Assembly: GCA_028689195.1 (NCBI GenBank)
Contig: JAQTWR010000242.1
Location: 1-5,068, forward strand
Source of the DNA: Anaerolineales bacterium
Lineage (GTDB): Bacteria > Chloroflexota > Anaerolineae > Anaerolineales > Villigracilaceae
Length of the DNA stretch: 5,068 nucleotides
Direction: 5' to 3'
Both the position numbers and the translations under genes were made by a program. The notes beneath the pieces were generated by a model. The model saw only the letters and a list, made by a program, of their open reading frames with translations. It made no database searches and was not told where the DNA came from. Shown one piece after another: positions 1-5,068 of this stretch (the first letter of the stretch is position 1; each line of letters starts with the position of its first letter).

Positions 1-11
1 AAAGTCGGTAA

Positions 12-79
12 CCACCAAGTCACGAAGACACGAAGCCTCAAAGGTTTCTTAGTGGCTTCGTGTCTTAGAGTCTTTGAGT
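12..79. repeat. Palindromic 8-bp-unit repeat, copy 1 (68-bp core)
   Basis: The left arm (12-43) consists of four 8-bp units, CCACCAAG, TCACGAAG, ACACGAAG and CCTCAAAG. A 4-bp spacer (44-47) follows, then four mirrored units (48-79): CTTAGTGG, CTTCGTGT, CTTAGAGT and CTTTGAGT. The arms match as an imperfect inverted repeat (about 24 of 32 positions), with a perfect 13-bp stem between 25-37 and 54-66. It belongs to the same family as the cores at 2977-3044 and 3110-3177. It lies 25 bp beyond the stop codon of the minus-strand operon, so the hairpin could protect or end that transcript, but no T-run follows on the minus strand. Outer ends like those of the other copies are not recognisable here. 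The left side is cut by the window start, so target duplication cannot be judged. Confidence 0.8.
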
Positions 80-104
80 TTAGCCTCCAAAGTTAGATGC
101 GCCC

Positions 105-1427
105 CTACTCGTCGAACAAATCCGAGATAAATCCCCACAACCCGCCGTTTTCTTTTTCCTCGTCGAATTTCGCAATATCGCTTGCCACCGTTCCGTTTTG
201 ACCGTTGATGAGCAGCAGATGTTCACACCCATTGAAGGGAAGTTCGGTCATCCACACGGGCAGTAAATTCAATTTGAAAGATTCAATCAAAAGATTCGCC
301 GAAGATGTGCGGACGATATTCGCGTTGTTCAGCAAATGCGGCAGGTCGGTTTGATATTTTTTGTAAGTCTGGCTTCTCGCGTCGAGCGAAGCGTCAGCCA
401 TGGGAATATCGTAAATTTCGGCGGGCATGCCCGCAAGAAAACGCGGATTGTACGGCTGGATGGATTTCGTATCGAACGAGGGAATCAACTTTACGAAAAC
501 GCCCGATAATTTGCGCGAAGCGGGAAGCGCGAGATCATCCACCATCACGGGATATTCGTCGGTGGCGCGAATCATGCGCGGTTTGCGGTTTCGGCTGCGG
601 AGTTGGTCTTCGGGGTCTGCGTATTCGTAAGTATATTCAACCGCGCCGCCGACGTCGAAAGTCCACAGCGGAATGTACAATCCGCGCGGAAGTTCCACTT
701 TCTGTTCGGGCTTGATTTCGTTTTTCTCCACCCAGTCAATCAATATTTTCACGGCGCGTTTCTGACCAAACGCATACGGGATGATTCCGTCGGGCGCGAG
801 CAGGTCTTTTGCCTTTTCGAGATTGACCACATGCGGAGAATCGCAGTACACGCACGCAGCCGAGATCAAATTCGGCGGCAGGATAAACTCCGCGCCGCAG
901 CCTTTGCAATGAAAGACCTGTTCCTGAAGCGGCTTTCCATGTCCGCGTTTGGTCGCCATTGCCACGATGAAATCTTTCTCGTTGGCGGATTCATCCGCGC
1001 CAAGATTCTGTCCGCGCGAGCAATAATCGCAAACCAGCCGCTGACTGCCGTCGGGCGCAAACGACATCCGTCCGCCGCATTTGGGACACATAAATCTTTG
1101 CGCGTCAGATTGTCTCGAGCCGTCGGGCGCGGCGGGTAACTGATTGGGGTTGATAATTTCGCCCGCGTCGAGTTTCCCGTTCACCAGCGCCAAAGCGCGC
1201 CGCGCCCTCGCGTGACGCATATCCAGCGCGAGACAATTTTCCAGCGCTTTGCGTTTTTCGGTCGGGTCGCTGCAAACTTCGCCCATCCAAAACCACGCTT
1301 CGGCGAGGACTTCATGCGAGCCAGACATATAAATCGCGCGGTCAAAATAGCGTCGCGCAGATTCGTGGTTGCCCGCTTTCGCTTCGATGATTCCGTTGCG
1401 GAGCAAATCTTTGGAGTAGTCGCTCAT
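105..1427 (-). CDS. TPR and double zinc-ribbon protein of unknown function
   Basis: This is the last gene of the minus-strand operon. I prefer the ATG at 1427 (440 aa, MSDYSKDLL...). An in-frame ATG at 1442 would add five residues (MVIAA) and overlap folP by 7 bp. Residues about 5-75 look like TPR-type helices (AKAGNHESARRYFDRAI, then AEAWFWMGEV). Two zinc ribbons follow: CPKC (114-117) with CDYC (133-136), and CKGC (174-177) with CVYC (192-195). The C-terminal half has the IPYAF, GLYIPLWTFD and LLPVWMTELPFNG...LLLINGQNGTV pattern. This pattern is known from a bacterial zinc-ribbon family often mislabelled as PriA-like helicase or TFIIB-like; no helicase motifs are present. Relatives I recall carry transmembrane helices after the NGQ.GTV segment. 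This protein instead ends with a short acidic tail (GGLWGFISDLFDE), so it is probably cytosolic. The function is unknown; zinc binding and protein contacts are inferred. Confidence 0.88.
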   Translation of the reverse strand: MSDYSKDLLRNGIIEAKAGNHESARRYFDRAIYMSGSHEVLAEAWFWMGEVCSDPTEKRKALENCLALDMRHARARRALALVNGKLDAGEIINPNQLPAAPDGSRQSDAQRFMCPKCGGRMSFAPDGSQRLVCDYCSRGQNLGADESANEKDFIVAMATKRGHGKPLQEQVFHCKGCGAEFILPPNLISAACVYCDSPHVVNLEKAKDLLAPDGIIPYAFGQKRAVKILIDWVEKNEIKPEQKVELPRGLYIPLWTFDVGGAVEYTYEYADPEDQLRSRNRKPRMIRATDEYPVMVDDLALPASRKLSGVFVKLIPSFDTKSIQPYNPRFLAGMPAEIYDIPMADASLDARSQTYKKYQTDLPHLLNNANIVRTSSANLLIESFKLNLLPVWMTELPFNGCEHLLLINGQNGTVASDIAKFDEEKENGGLWGFISDLFDE

Positions 1428-1435
1428 GGCGGCGA

Positions 1436-2323
1436 TTACCATTTACTTCTTACAAGAGCGTCCGTCATTTTTGCCGCCCGCGCCATTTCCTTCACGTCAT
1501 GCACGCGGATAATATCCGCGCCGCGCGCGATGCCGACCGCAATCGTCGCGGCGGTTCCTTCCACGCGCTGGTCGGCGGGCAGGTCGAGCGTGAAGCCGAT
1601 GAACGATTTGCGCGAAGTCCCCAATAAAACGGGATAACCCATCGCGCGGATTTCACCCAGCCGATTGACCAATTCCAGATTGTGTTCGCGCGTTTTCCCA
1701 AACCCGATTCCCGGGTCGAGGATGATTTGCGACTCGGCAATATTTGCCCCGCGCGCGATTTGGATACTCTCTTCGAGTTCGCGCTTCACGTCTTCGATGA
1801 GATTTTGATACTCCGCGCCGATATATGCGCCCCCCAATTTTTCGCGGACTTCCACGCTGGCGGGGTTGCTGCGATTGTGCATGAGAATGACGGGCGCGTT
1901 ATATTTCGCGGCGACGCGCGCAAGGTTCTCGTCGGCGCGCAGCCCCCACACGTCGTTGACGATATGCGCGCCCGCTTTGAGCGCCTCTTCTGCCACTTGC
2001 GATTTGTAGGTGTCAATCGAAATCAACGCCTGCGGAAAATGCTCATGCAGCGCGCGGATAATGGGAATCACGCGCTCCATCTCTTCATCCGCATTGACGG
2101 GCGCGGAACCTGGGCGCGTGGATTCTCCGCCCACGTCGAGAATATCCGCGCCGTGAGATAAAAATTCGCGCGCTTGATTCACTGCAACTTCCAGCGAATC
2201 TCCGCGCGCGATGATTCCATCTCCAGAAAAACTATCGGGAGTCGCGTTCAAAATTCCCATGACGTAAGTGCGCGTCCCCCAATCAAACGTGAAACTCCCG
2301 ACCTGCAAAGAATCCGACTTCAT
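1436..2323 (-). CDS. folP: Dihydropteroate synthase
   Basis: The enzyme condenses 6-hydroxymethyl-7,8-dihydropterin diphosphate with p-aminobenzoate to give 7,8-dihydropteroate, the sulfonamide-sensitive step of folate synthesis in the cytoplasm. At 295 aa it is slightly longer than typical family members, and all the classic TIM-barrel motifs are present: MGILNATPDSFS (22-33), DVGGESTRPG (63-72), SIDTYK (102-107), NDVWG (123-127), MHN (148-150), DPGIGFGKT (203-211), GTSRKSF (235-241), GTAAT (256-260) and RVHD (273-276). The pterin-site Asn, Asp and Lys residues are therefore intact. The ATG lies 3 bp after the stop of the preceding gene, with no Shine-Dalgarno, which suggests translational coupling. 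No other folate gene (folK, folE, folB, pabA/B) is within view. Insertions or fusions are not apparent, and the enzyme should be functional. Confidence 0.97.
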   Translation of the reverse strand: MKSDSLQVGSFTFDWGTRTYVMGILNATPDSFSGDGIIARGDSLEVAVNQAREFLSHGADILDVGGESTRPGSAPVNADEEMERVIPIIRALHEHFPQALISIDTYKSQVAEEALKAGAHIVNDVWGLRADENLARVAAKYNAPVILMHNRSNPASVEVREKLGGAYIGAEYQNLIEDVKRELEESIQIARGANIAESQIILDPGIGFGKTREHNLELVNRLGEIRAMGYPVLLGTSRKSFIGFTLDLPADQRVEGTAATIAVGIARGADIIRVHDVKEMARAAKMTDALVRSKW

Positions 2324-2326
2324 ATT

Positions 2327-2749
2327 TTACGGAATTTGATCCAACGGACGCGCCAGCCACGCTTCGGCTTCGTTGATGTCGGTGAAGATTTTCATCGCGG
2401 AGGTGGTCTCTGGCAGCGCGAGCGATGCGATGCTCTTGACCGCGTCTACAATGGATTGGTCCGCCACCACCACCGCCACGCGGATGTTTCGCGCCGAGGG
2501 GTCGCTGTTCGCGTCCACCGCCATGCGGACGGCTTTTTCGGGAATCTCTTTCACGGCGCGCAGGTCGTAAAGATTGCGCGTGCGGCGGTCGGCTTCGAGC
2601 AGGTGGTTCAGCGCAAAATCGTGCCAGTGGGTGAGGGTTGTGTCCGACATATCGGTGAAGGTCAAGGTCATGCCGCCATCGCCGCGACGGATGACGGAAT
2701 AGCCGACGTCGGCTGTGGGGGTCCAGTTAAGCGGTTTGGATTCGATCAT
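2327..2749 (-). CDS. Small SpoIIAA/STAS-like protein, hypothetical
   Basis: This 140-aa soluble protein is encoded by the first gene of the operon. No signal peptide or membrane segment is visible. The layout resembles the SpoIIAA/STAS-like fold: a short N-terminal beta region (residues 15-34), a helix with ALNHLLEADRRTRN (46-59), a strand reading LYDLRAV (60-66), a helix (70-80), a hydrophobic strand IRVAVVVAD (89-97), a helix, and the ending MKIFTDINEAEAWLA (119-133). A closing strand followed by EAxxWL is typical of SpoIIAA-like proteins. The canonical phosphorylatable Ser of true anti-sigma-factor antagonists is not obvious, so a partner-switching role should not be assumed. The start is well supported by AGGAGA 6 bp upstream. 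It sits 3 bp before folP, so the two are co-transcribed. The fold assignment is from pattern only and the function is unknown. Confidence 0.75.
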   Translation of the reverse strand: MIESKPLNWTPTADVGYSVIRRGDGGMTLTFTDMSDTTLTHWHDFALNHLLEADRRTRNLYDLRAVKEIPEKAVRMAVDANSDPSARNIRVAVVVADQSIVDAVKSIASLALPETTSAMKIFTDINEAEAWLARPLDQIP

Positions 2750-2755
2750 GGTATT

Positions 2756-2761
2756 TCTCCT
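2756..2761 (-). promoter_or_regulatory. Ribosome binding site AGGAGA
   Basis: On the minus strand AGGAGA lies 6 bases before the ATG at 2749. It fixes the start of the STAS-like gene. It is the only strong Shine-Dalgarno in front of a gene in this window; the other starts lack one. Confidence 0.8.
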
Positions 2762-2815
2762 GTTTATTTAAACGGCGCGGAACGACGGGTTCGCGCTTGC
2801 TTTTCATTCAATATG

Positions 2816-2845
2816 ATTATAACGCAGGCGAAAAATAAATTTCAA
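2816..2845 (-). promoter_or_regulatory. Sigma-70-type promoter of the STAS-folP operon
   Basis: On the minus strand a -35 box TTGAAA (2840-2845, one mismatch to TTGACA) and a perfect -10 box TATAAT (2816-2821) are separated by 18 bp. Transcription would begin near 2809, giving a leader of about 60 bases before the ATG at 2749. No riboswitch-like structure was recognised in that leader. Confidence 0.7.
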
Positions 2846-2881
2846 ATCTTCGAGGTTCGCCGTGATAAGCCGCAACCCGTA

Positions 2882-2901
2882 GCGCGACATTAATGTCGCG
2901 C
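2882..2901. repeat. Perfect 20-bp palindrome
   Basis: The sequence GCGCGACATTAATGTCGCGC is its own reverse complement. An alternative outer pairing, TAGCG (2880-2884) with CGCTA (2902-2906), extends the symmetry. It lies about 37 bp upstream of the -35 box of the minus-strand operon, with no T-run on either side. It is therefore more likely a REP-like extragenic palindrome or a dimer-binding operator than a terminator. Only one copy is in the window. Confidence 0.75.
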
Positions 2902-2951
2902 CGCTATAGATAGCTAAAAATTAGAGATCGTCACGGCAATTCCTAAAGAGC

Positions 2952-3066
2952 AGGAGCGGCTAATTTTGTGGGCTAACCACAAAGGCACAAAGCCGCCAAG
3001 TCGCTAAGAATCCTTTGAGTCTCTGTGCCTTTGTGGCTTCGTGGTTAATGAACGCCCGCCGCTCCC
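2952..3066. mobile_element. MITE-like palindromic element, copy 2
   Basis: This 115-bp non-coding element has inverted ends, GGAGCGGC (2953-2960) and GCCGCTCC (3058-3065). It is flanked by the direct repeat TAAAGAGC (2944-2951 and 3067-3074), read as a target-site duplication; the identity extends to CCTAAAGAGC if the element edge is drawn more loosely. The 68-bp core (2977-3044) has four units CCACAAAG, GCACAAAG, CCGCCAAG and TCGCTAAG, a 4-bp spacer (3009-3012), then CTTTGAGT, CTCTGTGC, CTTTGTGG and CTTCGTGG. The left flank (2953-2976) aligns without gaps to that of copy 3 at 19 of 24 positions. There is no coding capacity, so any movement would need a transposase supplied in trans. Mobility is inferred from the ends and the direct repeats. 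Confidence 0.7.
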
Positions 3067-3084
3067 TAAAGAGCTAAATTTCAC

Positions 3085-3207
3085 GGGAGTGTCTAAAATA
3101 GTGGGCTAAACACAAAGTCACGAAGACTCGAAGACGCAAAGAAACCTTTGAGGCTTGGCGTCTTTGCGCCTTCGCGTTAAAGAAAGCCCATCCTTTTAGA
3201 CACTCCT
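3085..3207. mobile_element. MITE-like palindromic element, copy 3
   Basis: This 123-bp non-coding element has perfect 13-bp inverted ends, GGAGTGTCTAAAA (3086-3098) and TTTTAGACACTCC (3194-3206). A nested pair, TGGGCT (3102-3107) and AGCCCA (3185-3190), lies inside them. The direct repeat AATTTCAC flanks it (3077-3084 and 3208-3215). The 68-bp core (3110-3177) has ACACAAAG, TCACGAAG, ACTCGAAG and ACGCAAAG, spacer AAAC (3142-3145), then CTTTGAGG, CTTGGCGT, CTTTGCGC and CTTCGCGT. Its left duplication lies only 2 bp from the right duplication of copy 2. Several IS families make 8-bp duplications (IS256, ISL3 and IS66 among them), so the helper family cannot be assigned from this alone. Confidence 0.75.
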
Positions 3208-3210
3208 AAT

Positions 3211-3240
3211 TTCACATTTTTGCCCGTCACATGCTATAAT
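3211..3240 (+). promoter_or_regulatory. Promoter of tRNA-Val
   Basis: The -35 box is TTCACA (3211-3216, one mismatch to TTGACA) and the -10 box is a perfect TATAAT (3235-3240), 18 bp apart. The upstream TG at 3232-3233 makes an extended -10. The tRNA 5' end at 3251 would lie only a few bases after the start of transcription. Five bases of the -35 box belong to the 8-bp duplication left by the element at 3085-3207. Confidence 0.78.
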
Positions 3241-3250
3241 GCGGCTCGTT

Positions 3251-3324
<74 letters not shown>

Positions 3325-3325
3325 C

Positions 3326-3350
3326 AAAATCCCGCGAACGCGGGATTTTT
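3326..3350 (+). terminator. Intrinsic terminator of tRNA-Val
   Basis: The stem AAAATCCCGCG/CGCGGGATTTT has a very short loop and is followed by further T residues (3346-3350). It starts two bases after the tRNA end and should release the tRNA precursor. It lies just before the promoter of the next gene, which isolates the SDR gene from tRNA transcription. The A-rich left side could let it work on the minus strand as well, though no gene there needs it. Confidence 0.85.
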
Positions 3351-3362
3351 CATTTCTCCCTC

Positions 3363-3371
3363 TGCTATAAT
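3363..3371 (+). promoter_or_regulatory. Extended -10 (TGCTATAAT) giving a likely leaderless mRNA
   Basis: TGCTATAAT has a perfect -10 hexamer at 3366-3371, only 7 bp before the ATG at 3379. Transcription would thus begin at or within a base or two of the start codon. No good -35 box is seen; the expected place overlaps the terminator tail. The same nine bases form the -10 region of the tRNA-Val promoter (3232-3240). Confidence 0.65.
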
Positions 3372-3378
3372 CTCATCC

Positions 3379-4338
3379 ATGATTCTCATTACCGGTGCAA
3401 CGGGATTTATCGGGCGCGCGCTTGTGCGCCAACTCTCCGAAGTTGGACGCCCCATGCGCGCGTTGATTCGTCCCTCGAAACAGACTCCGCGTTTGCCCAA
3501 GGGCGTATCGGTGGAAGTGGCGGTCGTCTCGCTCGCGGATGTGCGTGGCTTGCGCGCCGCGCTGCGCGATGTGGACGTTGTCTTCCATTTTGCCAGCGCC
3601 GAAAATCAAGGCGCGCGCGGAGACCTGCTCACCGCCGATATTCAAGGGACGCGGAATCTCGTCGAAGCCGCGTCAGACGCGGGCGTGGATCGCATCGTTT
3701 ATTTGAGTCATCTGGGCGCGGCGAGTTCTTCCGCGTATCCCGCGTTCAAGGCAAAGGGCATGGCGGAGGAATATATCCGCAAGGGAAAAACCCCGTACAC
3801 GATCTTTCGCACATCGCTTGTCTATGGACCCGAAGACCATTTCACCAATAACCTTGCGCGGCTCATTCGTTCCGCGCCGGGCGTTTTTCCAATTCCGCTG
3901 GGCGGGCGCGCGGTCGTGCAGCCCATTTGGGTCGAAGACCTTGTCACTTGTATGCTGTGGTCGCTCGAAAACGACGAAGCGCTTAATAAAGTCTACGAAC
4001 TCGGCGGCAGCGAATTTTTTACCTTCAGGCAGATTGTCGAAACCGTGATGGATGCGACGCGCAGGCGGCGCTGGCTGACTTCGATGTCTCCCATCACTTT
4101 GCGCGCGCTGACCGTTTTTCTCGAAGGCGTTATTCCCAACTTCCCCATCTCGTCTTTCTGGCTCGACTATTTCGCGGTCAACCGCACCTGCGCCGTAGAT
4201 TCCATGCCGCGCGTATTTGGACTCATGCCCGCGCGTTTTACCTATCGCCTCGATTATCTAATCAAGAAACGCTGGTATCAACGCGCATGGGATTCCGCCG
4301 CCGAAAGAATCGCAGCCCTGCGCGCGCGTACTCCTTAA
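3379..4338 (+). CDS. NAD(P)-dependent epimerase/dehydratase-like protein (atypical SDR, NDUFA9-like)
   Basis: This 319-aa Rossmann-fold protein begins directly with the dinucleotide-binding strand, MILITGATGFIG, with the GxxGxxG motif at residues 6-12. The segment DVDVVFHFAS (64-73) is the usual strand of this superfamily. IVYLSHLGA (106-114) precedes Y120 and K124, which form the YxxxK pair. TIFRTSLVYGPED (141-153) and VQPIWVEDLV (180-189) follow the pattern of atypical SDRs related to the complex I subunit NDUFA9 and to NmrA/isoflavone-reductase-like proteins. These relatives bind NAD(P)H, and many have no known substrate. The C-terminal part (residues 230-319) is less conserved, basic and without a clear transmembrane helix. 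The start at 3379 is supported by the -10 box 7 bp upstream and by the Rossmann motif at the very N-terminus; there is no Shine-Dalgarno. The acetyltransferase gene follows after 10 bp and is probably co-transcribed. The substrate cannot be inferred. Confidence 0.9.
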   Translation: MILITGATGFIGRALVRQLSEVGRPMRALIRPSKQTPRLPKGVSVEVAVVSLADVRGLRAALRDVDVVFHFASAENQGARGDLLTADIQGTRNLVEAASDAGVDRIVYLSHLGAASSSAYPAFKAKGMAEEYIRKGKTPYTIFRTSLVYGPEDHFTNNLARLIRSAPGVFPIPLGGRAVVQPIWVEDLVTCMLWSLENDEALNKVYELGGSEFFTFRQIVETVMDATRRRRWLTSMSPITLRALTVFLEGVIPNFPISSFWLDYFAVNRTCAVDSMPRVFGLMPARFTYRLDYLIKKRWYQRAWDSAAERIAALRARTP

Positions 4339-4348
4339 CCTTCAAACT

Positions 4349-5068
4349 TTGACTACCATTCGCCTGCTCGAAACCCCCGAAGAAATGCGCCTTGTCGAAG
4401 AACTCCAGCGCCAGGTGTGGACTGGCTCCGAGACCGACGTTGTGCCGCTGCACATGCTCATCACTGCCGTCCACAACGGCGGGCTGATTCTCGGCGCGTT
4501 CAGCGAAGAAAAAATCATCGGCTTTGTGTTTGGCTTCGCGGGGCTTGAATCCACGCCCGACGGTCCGCGCCCAAAGCATTGCTCGCACATGATGGGCGTG
4601 CATCCCGATTGCCGCGACGACGGAATCGGGTTTGCGCTCAAACGCGCGCAATGGCAAATGGTGCGCCATCAGGGACTCGACCACATCACATGGACGTACG
4701 ATCCGCTGCTCAGTCGCAACGCGTATCTTAACATCGCAAAACTTGGCGCGGTTTGCTCCATGTATCGTCAATCGGAATATGGCGATATGCGCGACGGACT
4801 TAACGCGGGCTTGCCCTCCGACCGCTTTCAAGTGGATTGGTGGGTCAATACGCCGCGCGTCGAAAGGCGATTGGGCAAACGCCCGCGCCCTACGCTCAAA
4901 TTGAATCACATTATCAGGTCTGGTCTGCGTCCCTTTTACGCGGTTGATTCTTCCGCCGATATTCCCCATCCGCCCGAAAATATTCCGCCCTTCGAGAATC
5001 GCCTGCTGCTTGCCGAAATCCCCGCCGATTTTATCGCGCTCAAAGAAAAAGATTTCGCCCTCGCCCGC
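4349..5068 (+). CDS. GNAT-family N-acetyltransferase, COG3375 type (partial, 3' end missing)
   Basis: The open frame is in view for 240 codons and runs off the window end; complete relatives are, as I recall, about 260-290 aa. The proposed start is TTG at 4349, 10 bp after the SDR stop. It gives MTTIRLLETPEEM, which matches the usual beginning of the family. No ATG or GTG fits better and no Shine-Dalgarno is seen, so translation may be coupled to the SDR gene. The acetyl-CoA-binding motif is HMMGVHPDCRDDGIGFALK (residues 80-98), including the R-D-D-G-I-G phosphate loop. The family signature continues with TWTYDPLLSRNAYLN (114-128), KLGAV, YGDMRDGLNAGLPSDRF (144-160) and VDWWV. The acyl group and acceptor are unknown. 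Some bacterial GNAT proteins of uncertain relation occur beside N-succinylamino-acid racemase or o-succinylbenzoate synthase; that gene, if present, would lie beyond the window. Confidence 0.88.
   Translation, partial: MTTIRLLETPEEMRLVEELQRQVWTGSETDVVPLHMLITAVHNGGLILGAFSEEKIIGFVFGFAGLESTPDGPRPKHCSHMMGVHPDCRDDGIGFALKRAQWQMVRHQGLDHITWTYDPLLSRNAYLNIAKLGAVCSMYRQSEYGDMRDGLNAGLPSDRFQVDWWVNTPRVERRLGKRPRPTLKLNHIIRSGLRPFYAVDSSADIPHPPENIPPFENRLLLAEIPADFIALKEKDFALAR

Noticed and set aside
1..93. AAAGT at 1-5 and 89-93 as target duplication of copy 1
   Set aside because: Only five bases match, the spacing to the element ends differs from the other copies, and the left side is cut by the window start.
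603..1139. Plus-strand open frame opposite the zinc-ribbon gene
   Set aside because: It has no recognisable domain, and it overlaps a real gene with paired CxxC motifs on the other strand.
1428..1442. Upstream ATG at 1442 as start of the zinc-ribbon gene
   Set aside because: It would only add MVIAA and overlap folP. The ATG at 1427 gives the MSDYSKDLL start that I judge more typical, though the longer form cannot be excluded.
1682..2893. Plus-strand open frames opposite folP and the STAS-like gene, including one of 239 codons from 2174
   Set aside because: These are shadows of the minus-strand operon. folP is certain by motifs, and the longest frame crosses two genes and the promoter region.
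2882..2901. The 20-bp palindrome as an intrinsic terminator
   Set aside because: There is no run of T after the stem on either strand, and no gene ends there.
2977..3177. CRISPR array suggested by short repeated units
   Set aside because: The units are 8 bp, contiguous, degenerate and arranged as palindromes. There are no 28-37 bp direct repeats with unique spacers and no cas genes.
4262..4969. Long open frame (235 codons) on the minus strand opposite the acetyltransferase gene
   Set aside because: The plus-strand frame has clear GNAT family motifs, and the antisense product is low-complexity Arg/His/Ala-rich. Long antisense frames are expected here because of GCG and CGC codon use.

Overview
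The window looks like ordinary chromosome from a GC-rich bacterium, most likely a member of Chloroflexota class Anaerolineae. That placement is inference. It rests on the protein styles (TPR plus double zinc-ribbon protein, COG3375-type acetyltransferase, NDUFA9-like SDR), the heavy use of GCG and CGC codons, and start sites without Shine-Dalgarno sequences. No marker gene in the window fixes the lineage.

Layout. Positions 1-104 hold the first copy of a palindromic intergenic repeat. Positions 105-2749 are a compact minus-strand operon read right to left: a small SpoIIAA/STAS-like protein, dihydropteroate synthase (folP, folate synthesis) and a TPR/zinc-ribbon protein. The genes are separated by 3 and 8 bp. 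A good promoter (2816-2845) and a real Shine-Dalgarno (2756-2761) precede the first gene. Positions 2750-3250 carry no gene. They hold that promoter, a perfect 20-bp palindrome (2882-2901), two more copies of the repeat lying back to back (2952-3066 and 3085-3207), and the promoter of a tRNA-Val(TAC) gene at 3251-3324. A hairpin terminator follows the tRNA. On the plus strand come an NDUFA9-like atypical SDR (3379-4338), apparently leaderless, and a GNAT acetyltransferase that starts at a TTG 10 bp later and runs off the window end.

The most interesting content is the repeat family. All three copies have a core of exactly 68 bp built as four 8-bp units of the form NCNCNAAG, a 4-bp spacer, and four 8-bp units of the form CTTNGNGN. 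The sequences differ, but the architecture and length are identical. Two copies also have related outer ends (GGAG...CTCC) and are flanked by different 8-bp direct repeats, as expected of small non-autonomous mobile elements. One landed at the -35 box of the tRNA-Val promoter and duplicated part of it. The protein-coding genes themselves are unremarkable, and no defence system, phage or large mobile element is visible.
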